From the NCBI GenBank assembly GCA_963576725.1, contig OY755244.1:79111620-79175619 (forward strand): a stretch of 64,000 bases of DNA. The letters run 5' to 3'. Source of the stretch: Azorinus chamasolen (lineage: Eukaryota; Mollusca; Bivalvia; Cardiida; Solecurtidae). Shown here piece by piece: positions 32,361-43,115 of this stretch. The notes under the pieces were generated by a model. It was given only the letters and a program-made list of their open reading frames with translations. It did not search any database and was not told where the DNA came from. The first letter of the stretch is position 1, and each line of letters begins with the position of its first letter. The translations under genes were made by a program, and so were the position numbers.

Positions 32361-32607
32361 TTTTGAAAATGTATTAATTTACGTATCTTATCTTAACCTC
32401 TGCGTTAAACATTATTTTAGGCTATATAAAATGGATAAAGTTAATCTTATCTTTCTGTAAATAACATTATATAGTTTGCTCTTACTGTTTTAAATATTCC
32501 ACTTATCCCTTTCAACGCTGACTTTTAAGAATGGAAGAACCCATCAGTGTTTACACAGAGTCCACACAGGATTAATCTACCAAATAGATGATTTCTGAAC
32601 GACACAC

Positions 32608-32680
32608 AGTGTAGAATCTAGTTAAAAGGCTTTGAGCGCTTCGAACGCTCTGATCTGAATCTACACTACAAATGCCAGTG
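32608..32680. repeat. Isolated hairpin
   Basis: GTGTAGAATCTAG pairs with TCTGAATCTACAC, with inner GAGCGCTTCGAACGCTC. Similar in plan to TT hairpins but with its own sequence and no identified ends. Confidence 0.5.
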
Positions 32681-32828
32681 CAAAGGGTAGGTAGTGTATC
32701 GAGGTTTTAGCGAAACTAGACTAGTATGCAGTAAACATTGGAAATTGTTCAAACGTTGAGGTTTTAATAGTCAACACAGCTGTATCTATGCATTAGAGTC
32801 TTCATAGGTGCATCAATTATAAACAGTT

Positions 32829-33039
32829 CAAAGTAAAACCTCTCTAAACCGGATGTTAAACTTAGCATATATATATATCGCTCTTGGAGACAGGTGGTAG
32901 CTTAATGCAGGGTGAAAGTAATAAAAAAGGTCCCCTAGGAGCTTTCTGTAATCTTTTCACCCTGTATTAAGCAGCCACCTGCCTAAAAGTGTCTAAAATA
33001 TTCTCTACTAGGATTCCGGTTTAGAGAGGTTTTACTGTA
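32829..33039 (+). mobile_element. TA-C2 MITE, copy 2
   Basis: AAGTAAAACCTCTCTAAACCGG to CCGGTTTAGAGAGG and TTTTACTGTA (matching ends described in two pieces). Core GGTCCCCTAGGAGCT has lost symmetry at two positions. A (TA)n run lies inside the left arm. Confidence 0.82.
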
Positions 33040-33264
33040 TGTGTAAACTAGTGAAAACACTGAAAACCCACGCCCAAACTTAACTGAAAGTACACTTTAG
33101 AGAGAATCATTTTATTCGATCATTTATTCTATGTCGTAAGCAACATATTTATTATACAATTAACTATAATTTGTTAAAGCATTGTTCATAATTCACAATG
33201 AATTTTGTCCTTGAAATCTGTACTGTCATAAAAAATCATTTTCTTCGATGGTAAACTTTGATAA

Positions 33265-33456
33265 TACAGTAAAACCCCGCTAATGCGTCCACCTAAAAGA
33301 GGTATAGTTCTGGGTGCTAGATGCAGGTGGTAGCTTAATGCAGGACAAAAGTAATTCAGGGGAGCTTTCTGCATTACTTTTGACCTACATTAAGCAACCA
33401 CCTGCTTAAAGGCATCCATGTTTATTCATTAAGTGGTCGCATTAGAGGGGTTCTAC
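33265..33456 (+). mobile_element. TA-C3 MITE
   Basis: TACAGTAAAACCCCGCTAATG start and CATTAGAGGGGTTCTAC end. The stem CAGGTGGTAGCTTAATGCAG is kept, but the left half of the core is gone (TAATTCAGGGGAGCTTTCTG). Confidence 0.8.
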
Positions 33457-33894
33457 CTCTACACGAGTATTTGTGTTTCATTAATATCCAGAAAGGAAGG
33501 ACCCCATTTTAATTACTTCGCTATTTCTAAACGTTCTGATTGCTGGTAAAACCTTCAGAAAACCACGAGGTACTCGATTCAGCTGATGTACTGGAACCCA
33601 TCAACAGCGATGTGAAAGAAAAACAAAATACAAAACAAACCCATGAACAAATGAATAGTTAAACGTGACAGATCGATCGTTGGTCTTCGGCGTTGAACAT
33701 TATCGCCGCATTAGCATTGTCACCAGTACATATGTGTGTAGATTACTAGATTTTCATATAAAATATGGTTTCCGTTGGCATCACTTCACTTGTAAGAGGT
33801 GAATTATCCTGCGGATACTTTCGACAATGCATGTTGTAAATAAGAAGTACATTATCGCCGGTTCATGTGTAACAATATATATGCTTTAAATGTG

Positions 33895-34135
33895 AGAAAC
33901 AAACAGTCCTACGGGGAACACCGCACACGCAAGGGAACGGCACCAAAACCTCATCAAACACGGATCAGCCCAATTGCAAAACGAAACGAGATGAAATGCG
34001 CACACAAAGACATTAAACATTTACCATGTAAAAAATAAGGTAGGCCACAGTGAGAAAACAAGAGTATCGGCTTGGAACGACCAGTAGCCAAAAAGGCTAA
34101 TGGGGTTTACACCAGTTTTGTGGGTACCCAAAATT
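33895..34135 (-). repeat. Interspersed repeat J, diverged copy
   Basis: GGCTTGGAACGACCAGTAGCC, GGGGTTTACACCAG and GGGTACCCAAA correspond to the GCCTTGGAACGGTCAGT ... GGGTACCC core of repeat J. Confidence 0.5.
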
Positions 34136-34787
34136 GGAATAATTATATTCTCGCCGATACAAATCTAACAATATGTGCTTTAACAATTGCAATATATTAT
34201 CTCTGTTAACGATATGTGTTGCAAAATCCCACATGTATTATCGCCGACAACGACATGTGTTGTAAAAGTCGAAATAGTGTGTTGTCAATGACAGAATTTG
34301 ATCTAGAAGTCGACTCATATTGTGGCCGATAATATGTGCCATGAAGCCGAGTGTCTATTGTAATCAGACACGCGAGCGATAATACTGGTACCATGCAACC
34401 TCTGTAAATGACTATAAATGTCCTTAAAAGCAGATGACTGCTAAATGTAATGTGAAAGTTATAACAGCCACGTGTCTATATTCTTCTATACAGATATTTC
34501 GAATAATCGAAATTTTACCGTACATTTATAATTTTAATCGCATAGAAAAGCGAGGAATAAAATATGCTGTGGAAGACGCAACACGTAGAGAGAAAAAATA
34601 AGTCAACAGAAAATTCGTCGACGTATTAGTAGTAAATTAGTCTCCATCTGTTTGCGTAACGACGGTGATAGTGTGAAATAGTTTGATCTTAAACCACAAT
34701 GTTTTATCACGAAACTGCCACCAGTGTACTATACCAATGTTCTATATCTGATTAGTATTTATGTAAGACTCAATGCCTTAATGAATA
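34136..34787. other. Irregular short repeats, otherwise nothing
   Basis: A loose motif (CGATAATATGTG / CGACAACGACATGTG) recurs several times between 33840 and 34390, at unequal spacing of roughly 40-70 bases, suggesting a worn minisatellite. No gene. Confidence 0.35.
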
Positions 34788-35037
34788 TTAACCATTTTAC
34801 TCCATAAAAACGCCTTTCTATGCCTTTGCAAACAGAGTAGATCCAGAACAGACGGCTCCTGTAGGAGCCGTCTGATCAGCGTCTGCTCTGTTTGCTTTTG
34901 ATATAAAATAGATATGAGTCTACGGTTTCGGCAATAGCCAACAATTCCGGTGTAGATGTGCTATTATAACAATTAATCTAATTAATATTCATGATGTCAT
35001 AATTTCTTACAAGAATATTTATGGAGTAAATGGTTAA
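34788..35037 (-). mobile_element. TT-D MITE, complete
   Basis: TTAA at 34788-34791 and 35034-35037, 250 bp. Hairpin arms CAAACAGAGTAGATCC / TCTGCTCTGTTTGC around GACGGCTCCTGTAGGAGCCG. The right arm carries TTAATATTCATGATGTC. Confidence 0.9.
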
Positions 35038-35079
35038 TCATAAACTAGTTGAAATGTTTCAGTGACGTCATGAACAAGA

Positions 35080-35417
35080 GAATCTATGGTAATAGAATAA
35101 ACTGTAGAAGCATATCTATATTACAGAAGAACCCCTGTAATGCGACCACTTAATGAATCGACATGGGTGTCTTTAGAAGCCGGTGGTTGCTAAATGTAGT
35201 GCAAAAGTAATGCAGTATTACTTTTGTCCTGCATTAAGCTACCACCTGTATCTAGCACCCATAATTATACCTATTTTAGGTGGTCACATTAGCGGGGTTT
35301 TACTGTACATGTATTTCAAAAGTAAACAGAGCAGACCAGGTTTGACAGTTCTTACATGATATTGATCTACTCTGCTTCGAAATGAATAAAACGTTCCACT
35401 ATCATGTAACGGGTTAA
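35080..35417 (+). mobile_element. TT-D MITE split by TA-C3
   Basis: Left part: AATAGAATAAACTGTAGAAGC and ATATCTATATTA. Right part: AAGTAAACAGAGCAGACC, a worn hairpin, TGATCTACTCTGCTTC and GTAACGGGTTAA (ending 35417). The TA-C3 copy lies outside the hairpin. Confidence 0.65.
35122..35307 (+). mobile_element. TA-C3 MITE (nested)
   Basis: TACAGAAGAACCCCTGTAATG ... ATTAGCGGGGTTTTACTGTA-type ends. The palindrome centre is deleted: AAGTAATGCAG is followed at once by TATTACTTTTGTCC, with no GCTCC core. TA borders present. Confidence 0.8.
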
Positions 35418-35602
35418 ACCAGTCAGAACATGCAGGAATGTTTCTTTGATATATCAAAGCATAAAGACCCTGTGTTTATTCGATGTTAATCGTCTCATGC
35501 TGAAAAGATAACGTCTGTTCATTCTCTAACTTGCTAAGCTTTATACTTACTCCCACTTCAGTCAAATAAACTATTGACCGAGTGTCAAACAGCTTGGATC
35601 CT

Positions 35603-36003
35603 CGGGTGCGGATCTAGGATTTCAAATTAGGGAGGTGTAGACATATTTTTGGAGGAGGGGGGCGTAGAGTTTTATGTTTGATGACATAAATAAATAGTGT
35701 GTTTGTAATACATGTTGAAAAAGAGCTTAATTGTGTGAGGAAAATAAAACACTCCTACTAAATCACTATTTTATTGCCTTTTAGTAGATATAACGACCAT
35801 TAAATTACATATTTTGTGTTAAAAGGCAGGTGGCTGCTTAAAGCAAGGTGAGAGTAAAACATAACGCTCCTATCCTGCTCTAAACACCAACTAATTAACA
35901 TAATTTAGTGGTCATAATAGAAAGGTTTTACTGTATATAGATGTAAAACATTACTAAAAAAAATTTGTTTCGCCCCCGGCTCCGCCCCTCTAAATCCGCG
36001 CCT
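35603..36003. mobile_element. TIR element with GATCCT target duplication, carrying a nested MITE
   Basis: GATCCT occurs at 35597-35602 and at 36004-36009. Ends GGGTGCGGATCTAGG and TAAATCCGCGCC are imperfect inverted repeats, with G-rich GAGGAGGGGGGCG and C-rich CGCCCCCGGCTCCGCCCC next to them. The inside holds a decayed TA-C1 copy, so this element is older than that one but younger than the TT-E2 host. Confidence 0.65.
35783..35935 (+). mobile_element. TA-C1 MITE, half palindrome deleted
   Basis: TATAACGACCATTAAATTAC, GGCAGGTGGCTGCTTAAAGC and AACGCTCCTAT are followed directly by CCTGCTCTAAACACC and the right end AAAGGTTTTACTGTA. The deletion starts at the centre of the palindrome. Confidence 0.75.
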
Positions 36004-36399
36004 GATCCTGGTGAGACAGCGGCATTACACGGCGTTTCGTTTTGATCAAAATTGTTTGTGAATGCCAGTCAAATTCGCTTGACATGAGAAGAGCTAACAT
36101 AATTTTGTTTCAGGCGCCGGTGGCTTTTAGAATTTCAATTTAACTTGGTTTTAGTACACAAAATAATGATTTAATGGGTCACGGGAGTCGTTACAGTGGC
36201 GTATGTAAATATATGTCAGTCTTAAATCATATGCGTGTGATATTTAAAGTATTGTCAATCGATGAATCTGATTTGCATGTTTTTGCAATTTATTTCAGAT
36301 ATTCAGAGAAAGTAATATAAATCATATTTGAATAAAAAATTGGACTTGTTTTCCCAAAATAAATGAATGGTTTAATACGGGTTTAATGATATTTTATTG

Positions 36400-36920
36400 T
36401 ATAGCATACTGATATAATGATATTGATAATGCAAAACGGTATACCGCTTTACTATATATAACATCATGGTATCTCACTGTTATATCCCATTGTAGCATTA
36501 TCTGTACGGTATATTGCATCATGGTTTCGCACTATTGCATGTTCCATTATGGCATATTCCATTATAACATGTCGCATTATGGTATATTGCTTCACCTATA
36601 CAGCATCATGGTATCGCACTATGGTGTATCACAATACGATATATCGCTTTACTGTATATAGTATCATTATATCACACTGTGCTATATCCCATAATGTATA
36701 TAGCATCATGGTATCACATGGCGTGTCACAATGCGGTATATTGCATTACTGTAACGCATCATAATATCGCTCTATTGTATATTCCATTATGGCATGTCCC
36801 ATAACGGTATATTGTTTTACTATATATAGCATCGTTAAATCACACTATGATATATCCCATATTGGCATATTTAACATAAAGTGGTACACCATTTTGATGT
36901 ATGCAATATCATGGTATCGT
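36400..36920 (+). repeat. ATGG/TATA-rich satellite, left block
   Basis: Irregular tandem units built from ATCCCATTATGGCATAT, CGCTTTACTATATATAGC and ATCATGGTATCGCACTATG. Frames through it (71 and 63 codons) are low-complexity artefacts. It continues at 37838 after an interruption. Confidence 0.8.
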
Positions 36921-37837
36921 CACAAGCATATTTTAGCTTGTTTGTTTTTTGTACTCCTCTGTTTTTCACAATTTATATGAAAATGCTTATATATCCATGT
37001 CTTTTGCCTAGGCTTTACTATATGTTTAGCTTGTAAACTTGCTAGATGCATGCTCCTTTGCATTTCTCTGTGTTCTGCTTGCATTTTGTTTAGATAGAAC
37101 GTTTTGTTTTCGCCTGCATGCTATTCGGTATTGTCTGAATGTATTTGTTTGTAAACTCCATGTATGCTTGCTTTTTCAGCTGTGGTACATGTACAGTGTA
37201 TATGCATGTATGTGTATATGTGAAGTTGTATGCATGTATGTATGTATGTGCATTCATGCATATATGTGTATATATGTGTACATGTATATGTATGAATATT
37301 TCTGGTGCAGGAGGCCGAATATCATCAAACTCTCTAGGACTTACACTTCAGACCCAGCTGGGAATGCTCTAGCATGAGCCATCTTAACTCTGTCTACCCT
37401 TGAAGTTGTTTTTAGGCATCTGATACTCTTGTGCATTTCTTCTCTCTCTTTGTATGAAAATTTGATTTTTATTTGAAACAAATAACCTCTTTATCTTGAT
37501 TAGCAGAATAGCATCCTGTGATAGCAAATATGTTATACATTTTTAGTAATACTTGTACTTTTGTGACTCTTATTCCGTATTACACATTTTAGATATGACT
37601 TTTTAAAAGAATCTTATGTATTTTACCAATACTTAATTTTTCTGATTTTAATTTTATAATGTGTATTACTCATGCTTTGAAAACATATCTTTTAACTTCA
37701 CAGGTTGTTATGTTAAACTGTTATTATCTTTGTTATATAGTCGGTAAATAGCTTATTGTAGCTAATGTTATCTGTTGCTAATGTACAACCGACTCAAAAT
37801 AAAGATTCTTGTATCTTGTAACTTGTATCACACTATG
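36921..37837 (+). mobile_element. Retroelement 3' end inserted in the satellite
   Basis: About 0.9 kb unlike the satellite, ending CAACCGACTCAAAATAAAG then ATTCTTGTATCTTGTAACTTGTATC, a short-repeat tail typical of LINE-type elements. It includes a (TATG)n stretch (37199-37300). No coding domain was recognised, so it is either all 3' untranslated sequence or a non-autonomous element. Satellite sequence (ATCACACTATGACATATCCC) resumes at once. Confidence 0.6.
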
Positions 37838-38132
37838 ACATATCCCATTACGGTTTATCGCTTTGGCACATGCCATTATGGTATATCGCTTTACTATATA
37901 TAACATTATACCACACTATATTATATCCCAGCATGTCATTATATAGCTTCATGGTATCGCACTACTACATATTGTGGTAACGCACATTACGGTGTATTGA
38001 TTTACTGCACATATCGTCATAGTATCGCGCTATGTTTTGTGTCCCATTATGGCATATCCCATTGCGACTATATATAATATCATGTTATCATGCTATGTTT
38101 TATACCATCATGGCTATGATATATATCATATG
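37838..38132 (+). repeat. ATGG/TATA-rich satellite, right block
   Basis: Same unit set as 36400-36920 (CATTATGGTATATCGC, TTTACTATATATAACATTAT, GTATCGCACTA). Together the blocks once formed one array of about 0.8 kb. Confidence 0.8.
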
Positions 38133-39555
38133 GAGCTCCGTGAAGTTTGCGCGACATTCGACTTTTCGACCTTCGACAGAAATTGCCTAAAAATGTTTAG
38201 ATTAGACATTAGACATTTAACAACTCTAAATGCCATACAAATATCTAATTTCAACGTACGACGCTACAGCTTTTTTCATAATGTCGAAAAAGGGTCGAAT
38301 TTCGACGTTCGACACTACAGCTGTTTCCATAATGTCCAAAAATGTCCAATTCGACGTTCGAAATATTGTCCATGGCAATTTAGACGTGAGACATTTCTAT
38401 CAAGTCGGGAAAATGTCTAAATCTTGTCCAATTTAGACATGAGACATTTCTATCAAGTCGGGAAATATCTAAATTTTGTCAAATTTAAATATCAGACATT
38501 TCTATCAAGTCAGGAAAATGTCTAAATATTGCATGGCAAATTTTCTAAGGTCGAAATTAGACACTTGTAAGACATTTTCCCGACTTTTTAGAAATGTCTA
38601 ATGTCGAAATTGGAAATATTTAGTCATTATCCAGGGCTAGGCAATTTGTCGAACCTCGAAATTAGACACTTGTTAGACATTTCCCCGACTTGATAGAAAT
38701 GTCTAATGTCTCAATTGGACAAAATGTAGACATTTTCTCGACTTGATAGAAATGTCTAATATCAAAATTTGACAACATTTAGATATTTTCCCGGTCCCGG
38801 CCAATTGTCGAACATCGAAATTGGACACTTGTTAGACATTTTCCCGACTTGATAGAAATGTTTAATATCGAATTTGGACAATATTTAGTCATTCATTTTC
38901 CCGGCCAGGAAAATTGTCCAACGTCGCAATTGGACACTAGTTAGACATTTTCAAATGTCTCATGATTAAATTGGACAATATTTAGGCATTTTCCCAAACG
39001 TCGAAATTAGACACTTGTTAGACATTTTCCAGACTTATTAGAAATGTTTAATGTCGAAATTGGACAATATATAGTGTTTGACTGGAGGGGCGAAAATATT
39101 AGTTGTTTATTTGTATTGCTTAGTTTATTAGCATGAACTTCAAATTGATCTGTTCTGTTACCCAATTTTCCAATATTCGTATGTAAGGCAATCTTTTATG
39201 TGTAGTGTTGTATGCCAAAAAATGTACCCAAGTCTGTTGGTTCTGAGTCATAAATGTGTGACGTACTGACACTGTGCATAGAATTTGTTTTTGGTCATCT
39301 GAGTGCGTTGACACAATATAATAGAGCATAATATGCCGCAGACAAGATAAACTTACGGAAAGGATGGAGTTGGTTTACCTATGCTCCAGAAAAATTATTT
39401 TTATTATTATTCTTATCTATATATAAGTATTAAATATATTTTATTTTAAATATTCTATATGCATTGAATATACCCTGTTTTGTACATAAAATATATCTAT
39501 GTGAAGCGTTTTGAACGCACATATCCTGTGTGAAAAGAGCGCTATATAAATGTGG

Positions 39556-39591
<36 letters not shown>

Positions 39592-39950
39592 TCATTATTA
39601 TTATTATTTAGATATTTTCCCGGGCCGGCAAAAGAAATGTTTAATGGCAAAATTGGAAAATATTTAGACATTTTTCCGGGCCTGATAGAAATGTTTAAAG
39701 TCGAAATTGGACAATATTTAGACATTTTCCCGACTCGCCAAATTGTCCGACACTTTGTCCACATTATGGAAAAACTGTAGTGTCGAGCGTCGAAATTGGA
39801 CATTTTTACGACTGTAGTGTCGAAAAGTCGAAATTTGACCATTTTTTGACATTTAGAGTTGTTAAATGTCTTGAGTCGAATTTAGATATTTTTTCGACAA
39901 TTTCTGTCGAAGGTCGAAAAGTCGAACGTCGCGCAAACTTCACGGACCTC
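38133..39950. mobile_element. Foldback-type element with long inverted ends
   Basis: Ends GAGCTCCGTGAAGTTTGCGC and GCGCAAACTTCACGGACCTC extend inward as an inverted repeat of about 50 bp (ACTTTTCGACCTTCGACAG / CTGTCGAAGGTCGAAAAGT). Inside are many copies of short words such as TAGACATTTTCCCGAC, GATAGAAATGTCTAATGTCG and AATTGGACAATATTTAG in both orientations, so each arm can fold. No transposase frame. A 0.5-kb foreign block sits at about 39075-39608. Confidence 0.8.
39075..39608 (+). mobile_element. Insertion with an (AAT)n tail inside the foldback element
   Basis: Lacks the GAAATGTCTAATG words of its surroundings. Ends with AAAAGAGCGCTATATAAATG then TGGTATAATAATAAT, a simple-repeat tail commonly seen at 3' ends of invertebrate non-LTR elements. 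Target duplication not identified. Confidence 0.55.
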
Positions 39951-39956
39951 TTTTAT

Positions 39957-39958
<2 letters not shown>

Positions 39959-40047
<89 letters not shown>
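39959..40047. repeat. (TA)n microsatellite
   Basis: About 44 TA units immediately right of the foldback element. Frames of Tyr-Ile repeats through it are not genes. Length is probably variable. Confidence 0.95.
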
Positions 40048-40051
<4 letters not shown>

Positions 40052-40315
40052 CTGCCATAATTGCATAATTGCATAACCATAAACTCACTTTTTACTGTTT
40101 TATTTTGACTTATAAATACATACTGGTACCGTGAGGACGATGCCTTTTGAGGGTACATGAAATGTAGAAGCGCATGATAGCAGCGTATTAGGAACATTCA
40201 TTTATTGTGGTAATTATTTCATTTAGAAATAAATGTGAATGAATAAATAAAACAAATTTGTTTCATGGATATATCTGCCCTATTATCTTTAATAATGTCT
40301 TCCAATTTATACTAC

Positions 40316-40532
40316 TTAACCTTTAGCATGCTGAGCAAATTATTTTTACAGAATTTTTCACCTACTACATTTTCAATTTTCAAGCTTTAATCAGCTCGTC
40401 TACCAACTGCATGTTGTCAGGGTGTCAAACAGTTTGGATTCTGATGAGACGCCGAGTTACTCGGCGTCTCATCTGGATCCAAACTGTTTGCATAGATATT
40501 CACTCATCCGCCCATAGCAGGCTAAAAGTTAA
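40316..40532 (+). mobile_element. TT-E2 MITE (first of a three-element stack)
   Basis: TT-E2 ends are TTAACCTTTAGCATGCTGAG / CATAGCAGGCTAAAAGTTAA. The hairpin is the TT-E one (GTTTGGATTC, GACGCCGAGTTACTCGGCG), so two different terminal repeats carry one hairpin. The right TTAA (40529-40532) is also the left TTAA of the next element. Confidence 0.88.
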
Positions 40533-40738
40533 AAAATGTATAACTCTATGAATATTCATGGACATATATTTCTATAATTACATATTAGATCTAAATGAGG
40601 AATATTTTGGCCGCGATAGAAACTGCTGACTCAGATCTATGCGTACTATTCCATAAGCAACAGAGCAGACCAAATCTGACCTGGGTTTACTCTGTTTGCA
40701 AAGGTGTCAAAAGTCGCCGGTATGAATGAAGAGGTTAA
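40529..40738 (+). mobile_element. TT-D MITE (middle of the stack)
   Basis: TTAAAAAATGTATAACTC, GAATATTCATGG, AACTGCTGACTCAGATC, then CAACAGAGCAGACCAAATCTG and CTGGGTTTACTCTGTTTGC: the central palindrome is missing. The right TTAA (40735-40738) is shared with TT-B. Confidence 0.75.
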
Positions 40739-40963
40739 CCCATTCCCTCATATTGACGACTTTTGGCGCCTCTGTAAAAGTCACTTTGTGAAACCATTGT
40801 GATAAATAGAGCATTTGCTCCTATAGGAGCAAATGCTCTATTTATCACAATGGTTTCAAACTACAAAATTCTAAAATTTTCCTTTTCTCTAGTTAATGTT
40901 CCTTTTCGGTAGATTTATCCAAAGAGATTGTATCTAAAAACAGCCTATGACGTAATAGGTTAA
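40735..40963 (+). mobile_element. TT-B MITE (last of the stack)
   Basis: TTAA at both ends, 229 bp, palindrome with GCTCCTATAGGAGC perfect from ACCATTGTG to CACAATGGT. Confidence 0.93.
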
Positions 40964-41040
40964 ACTAAAAATGACGAATACCAGACACTAAGATTTGTTC
41001 CAAACACTTCCGTTATAACACAGGATATTGTCATCCTATA

Positions 41041-41286
41041 TTACCCCTTTCCACCATGAATATTCATGTAAGAAATAACGACATCATGAATATTGATTAG
41101 ATTATTTTTTATATAGTACATGTACACGGTAACTTTTTGCCACCGCAGAAACTGTGGAAGCATATATGTATTATATCATAAGCAAACAGCAGACCCTGAT
41201 CAGAGGGTTCCTATAGGAGCCGTCTGATCTGGATATATTCTGTTTGCAAAGACGTAGAAAGGGGTATTTGTGGAGGAAAGGGTTAA
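41041..41286 (+). mobile_element. TT-D MITE
   Basis: Left TTACCCCTTTCCACCATG, right GAGGAAAGGGTTAA. Tracts GAATATTCATGTAAGAAATAACG and AACTGTGGAAGCATATATG (in pieces). Hairpin CAGACCCTGATCAGAGGGTTC with core TTCCTATAGGAGCC. Confidence 0.85.
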
Positions 41287-41458
41287 AGATTCTTTATTCT
41301 TATATTTGCATAAAAACGTTTATTATTTTTTAAGTATGTGCTATCTAAACAATGTATAAATCTAAAATTCAATTTGGCCCTTACGCATGGTGTTACGACT
41401 CGTTTTGAAAAATGGAAATGTAACACCACCCATAAAGGACATATTGAATTTTAGTGTA

Positions 41459-41582
41459 GCATTGATTCGTTGCAAATCTATAAGTTGCATGACTAAATAG
41501 CGTTGATTCATTGCTAGTCTATAAGTTGCATGACTAAATAACGTTGATTCGTTGCTAGTCTATAAATTGCATGACTAAATGA
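41459..41582 (+). repeat. Minisatellite, about 41 bp x 3
   Basis: Three units with TTGATTCGTTGC, GTCTATAAGTTGCATGACTA and AATA, nearly identical. It lies in otherwise unique sequence. Confidence 0.85.
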
Positions 41583-41756
41583 TGGAATTCAGTTGTTTGG
41601 GGGAAATAACTTTTCTTAATGGAATTAACTTCGTGTTAGAAAGTCTGATGTAACATGATAACCAAACATTTTATTATCAAATAATACTCAAAATCCGATT
41701 TGGAAAATATTCTGATGAAAAATATGTTTACACATGTCAGAAAACATTACCTGGCA

Positions 41757-41979
41757 TAACTCATTCCTTCCTAGACTATTTTAGACCCAGCCTCTTTGAA
41801 TAATTCTACCGAAAAGAAGCAGTAACTATAGAAAATGAGAGGGAGAATCGAATTGTGTAGTTTTTAAACCATTGTGACAAATAGAGCATTGCTCCCTATG
41901 AGTAAATGCTCTATCACAATGGTTTCAAAACGACTTTTACAGAGGCGCAATAAGGCGTCTGTAGGAAAGAATGTGTTAA
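41757..41979 (-). mobile_element. TT-B MITE, worn
   Basis: Left CTCATTCCTTCCTAGACTA; right GGAAAGAATGTGTTAA. Palindrome shortened: AGAGCATTGCTCCCTATGAG then TAAATGCTCTATCAC. Confidence 0.75.
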
Positions 41980-42024
41980 TTACTGAAGCCATCCACTACA
42001 ATTTGTGTTCTTGTTTTCATCTAA

Positions 42025-42255
42025 TTAACCCATTCCCTCATATTGACGCCTTTTGACGCTTCTGTAAGAATCGCTTTTGGAAACCATTGAGGTAAATAGA
42101 ACATTTACTCAATAGCAGCAATCGAATGCTCCATTTATCACAATGGTCAAAACTACACAATTCTAAGATTTTCCTTCTATGCTAGTAAGTGCCCCTTTTC
42201 AATAGATTTATTCAAAGAGGTTGGTCTACAAATAGCATAAGAGGGAATGGGTTAA
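42025..42255 (+). mobile_element. TT-B MITE
   Basis: TTAA at 42025-42028 and 42252-42255. The ends are well kept, but the palindrome is decayed (ATTTACTCAATAGCAGCAAT). Only 46 bases separate it from the previous TT-B copy. Confidence 0.88.
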
Positions 42256-42543
42256 TGTGTCCTTCGATTCTTACGTCAATGCCTTTCTCGTAAACAAATG
42301 AATTCGTGCAAGGGAGAAGTATTTAGCATTTACAAGTTTTCAGCTTTCAGAGTTGTAGAAGCTTATCTAGGAAATCTAAGTAAAGTATGTTTTATATTGC
42401 TCTCCCAAGCGCTATCTTGATTTCTCTCCGAGGCGATTCTGAATAGGGATTGGCTAAGAAATAAGCATTTTATCTTCATCTCTGTAAATCTAATTGATAT
42501 TATATAAGTATATATTGTATATCACAGAAATAAATCACCTACT

Positions 42544-42924
42544 TTAACCCTTTACTCCATGAATACGTCTTTCTACGCATTGACAAACAGAGTAGACCCA
42601 GATCAGACGGTTCGTGTAGTATTCTATTTGACTCATTCCTTCCTACTGACGCCTCTGTAAAAGTCGCTTTTTGAAACCGTCCTCCCTCCATTAGAGCAAA
42701 TGCTATATTTATCACAATGGTTTCAAAAACCTACATAATTCTAAAATATTCATTTTCTCTAGTAACTGCTCCTTTCCGGTATATTTATTCAAAGAGGTTT
42801 GGTCTAAACGTAGTCTAGGAGGGACAGACTTAAGAGATAGACTTAAGATTATGAAAACGTATATCTAATTAATATTCATGACGTCATTATTTCTTACATG
42901 AATATTTATGGAGGAAAGGGTTTA
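42544..42924 (-). mobile_element. TT-D MITE split by TT-B
   Basis: Left part TTAACCCTTTACTCCATG ... GACAAACAGAGTAGACCCAG ... GACGGTTCGTGTAG; right part ATCTAATTAATATTCATGACG ... TATGGAGGAAAGGG then TTTA. The TT-B copy replaces the region just right of the palindrome centre. Confidence 0.75.
42628..42833 (+). mobile_element. TT-B MITE (nested, worn)
   Basis: TTGACTCATTCCTTCCTACTG to GTAGTCTAGGAGGGACAGAC and TTAA at 42830. Hairpin decayed (CATTAGAGCAAATGCTATATTTATCAC, in pieces). Confidence 0.7.
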
Positions 42925-43012
42925 CATGTTGTTTCCAAACGGAATAAAGAACAGAGCAGTAGATAGGGGTCGGTATTCAAGTACCAAACTCGTAATTTCT
43001 GCCCTACAATCA

Positions 43013-43083
43013 ATATTGTGACCACTCTTTAGAATCGTGTCGAAGAGATGATTCTAAAGTGTGGTCACAACATTGGGTTTGAT
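43013..43083. mobile_element. Family K hairpin, copy 3
   Basis: TTGTGACCACTCTTTAGAATC pairs with GATTCTAAAGTGTGGTCACAA across GTGTCGAAGAGAT. Followed by TGGAGAAATAAAAAACATG as in other copies. Confidence 0.7.
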
Positions 43084-43115
43084 GGAGAAATAAAAAACAT
43101 GTTCTTGAAACGATT

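Larger units (their letters stand above)
35560..36100. mobile_element. TT-E2 MITE split by a TIR element
   Basis: Left part has GTGTCAAACAGCTTGGATCCT. The right part resumes at GATCCTGGTGAGACAGCGGC with TTTGATCAAAATTGTTTGTG. The hairpin is thus interrupted in its left arm by the 35603-36003 insertion. Outer TTAA ends are uncertain (right side AAGAGCTAACA). Confidence 0.6.

Noticed and set aside
37039..37377. 112-codon Cys/Tyr-rich frame as a secreted peptide
   Set aside because: It reads through a (TATG)n stretch and a retroelement 3' region, and composition explains the Cys and Tyr content.
39882..40197. Long Tyr-Ile repeat frames
   Set aside because: Translation of the (TA)n microsatellite on either strand.
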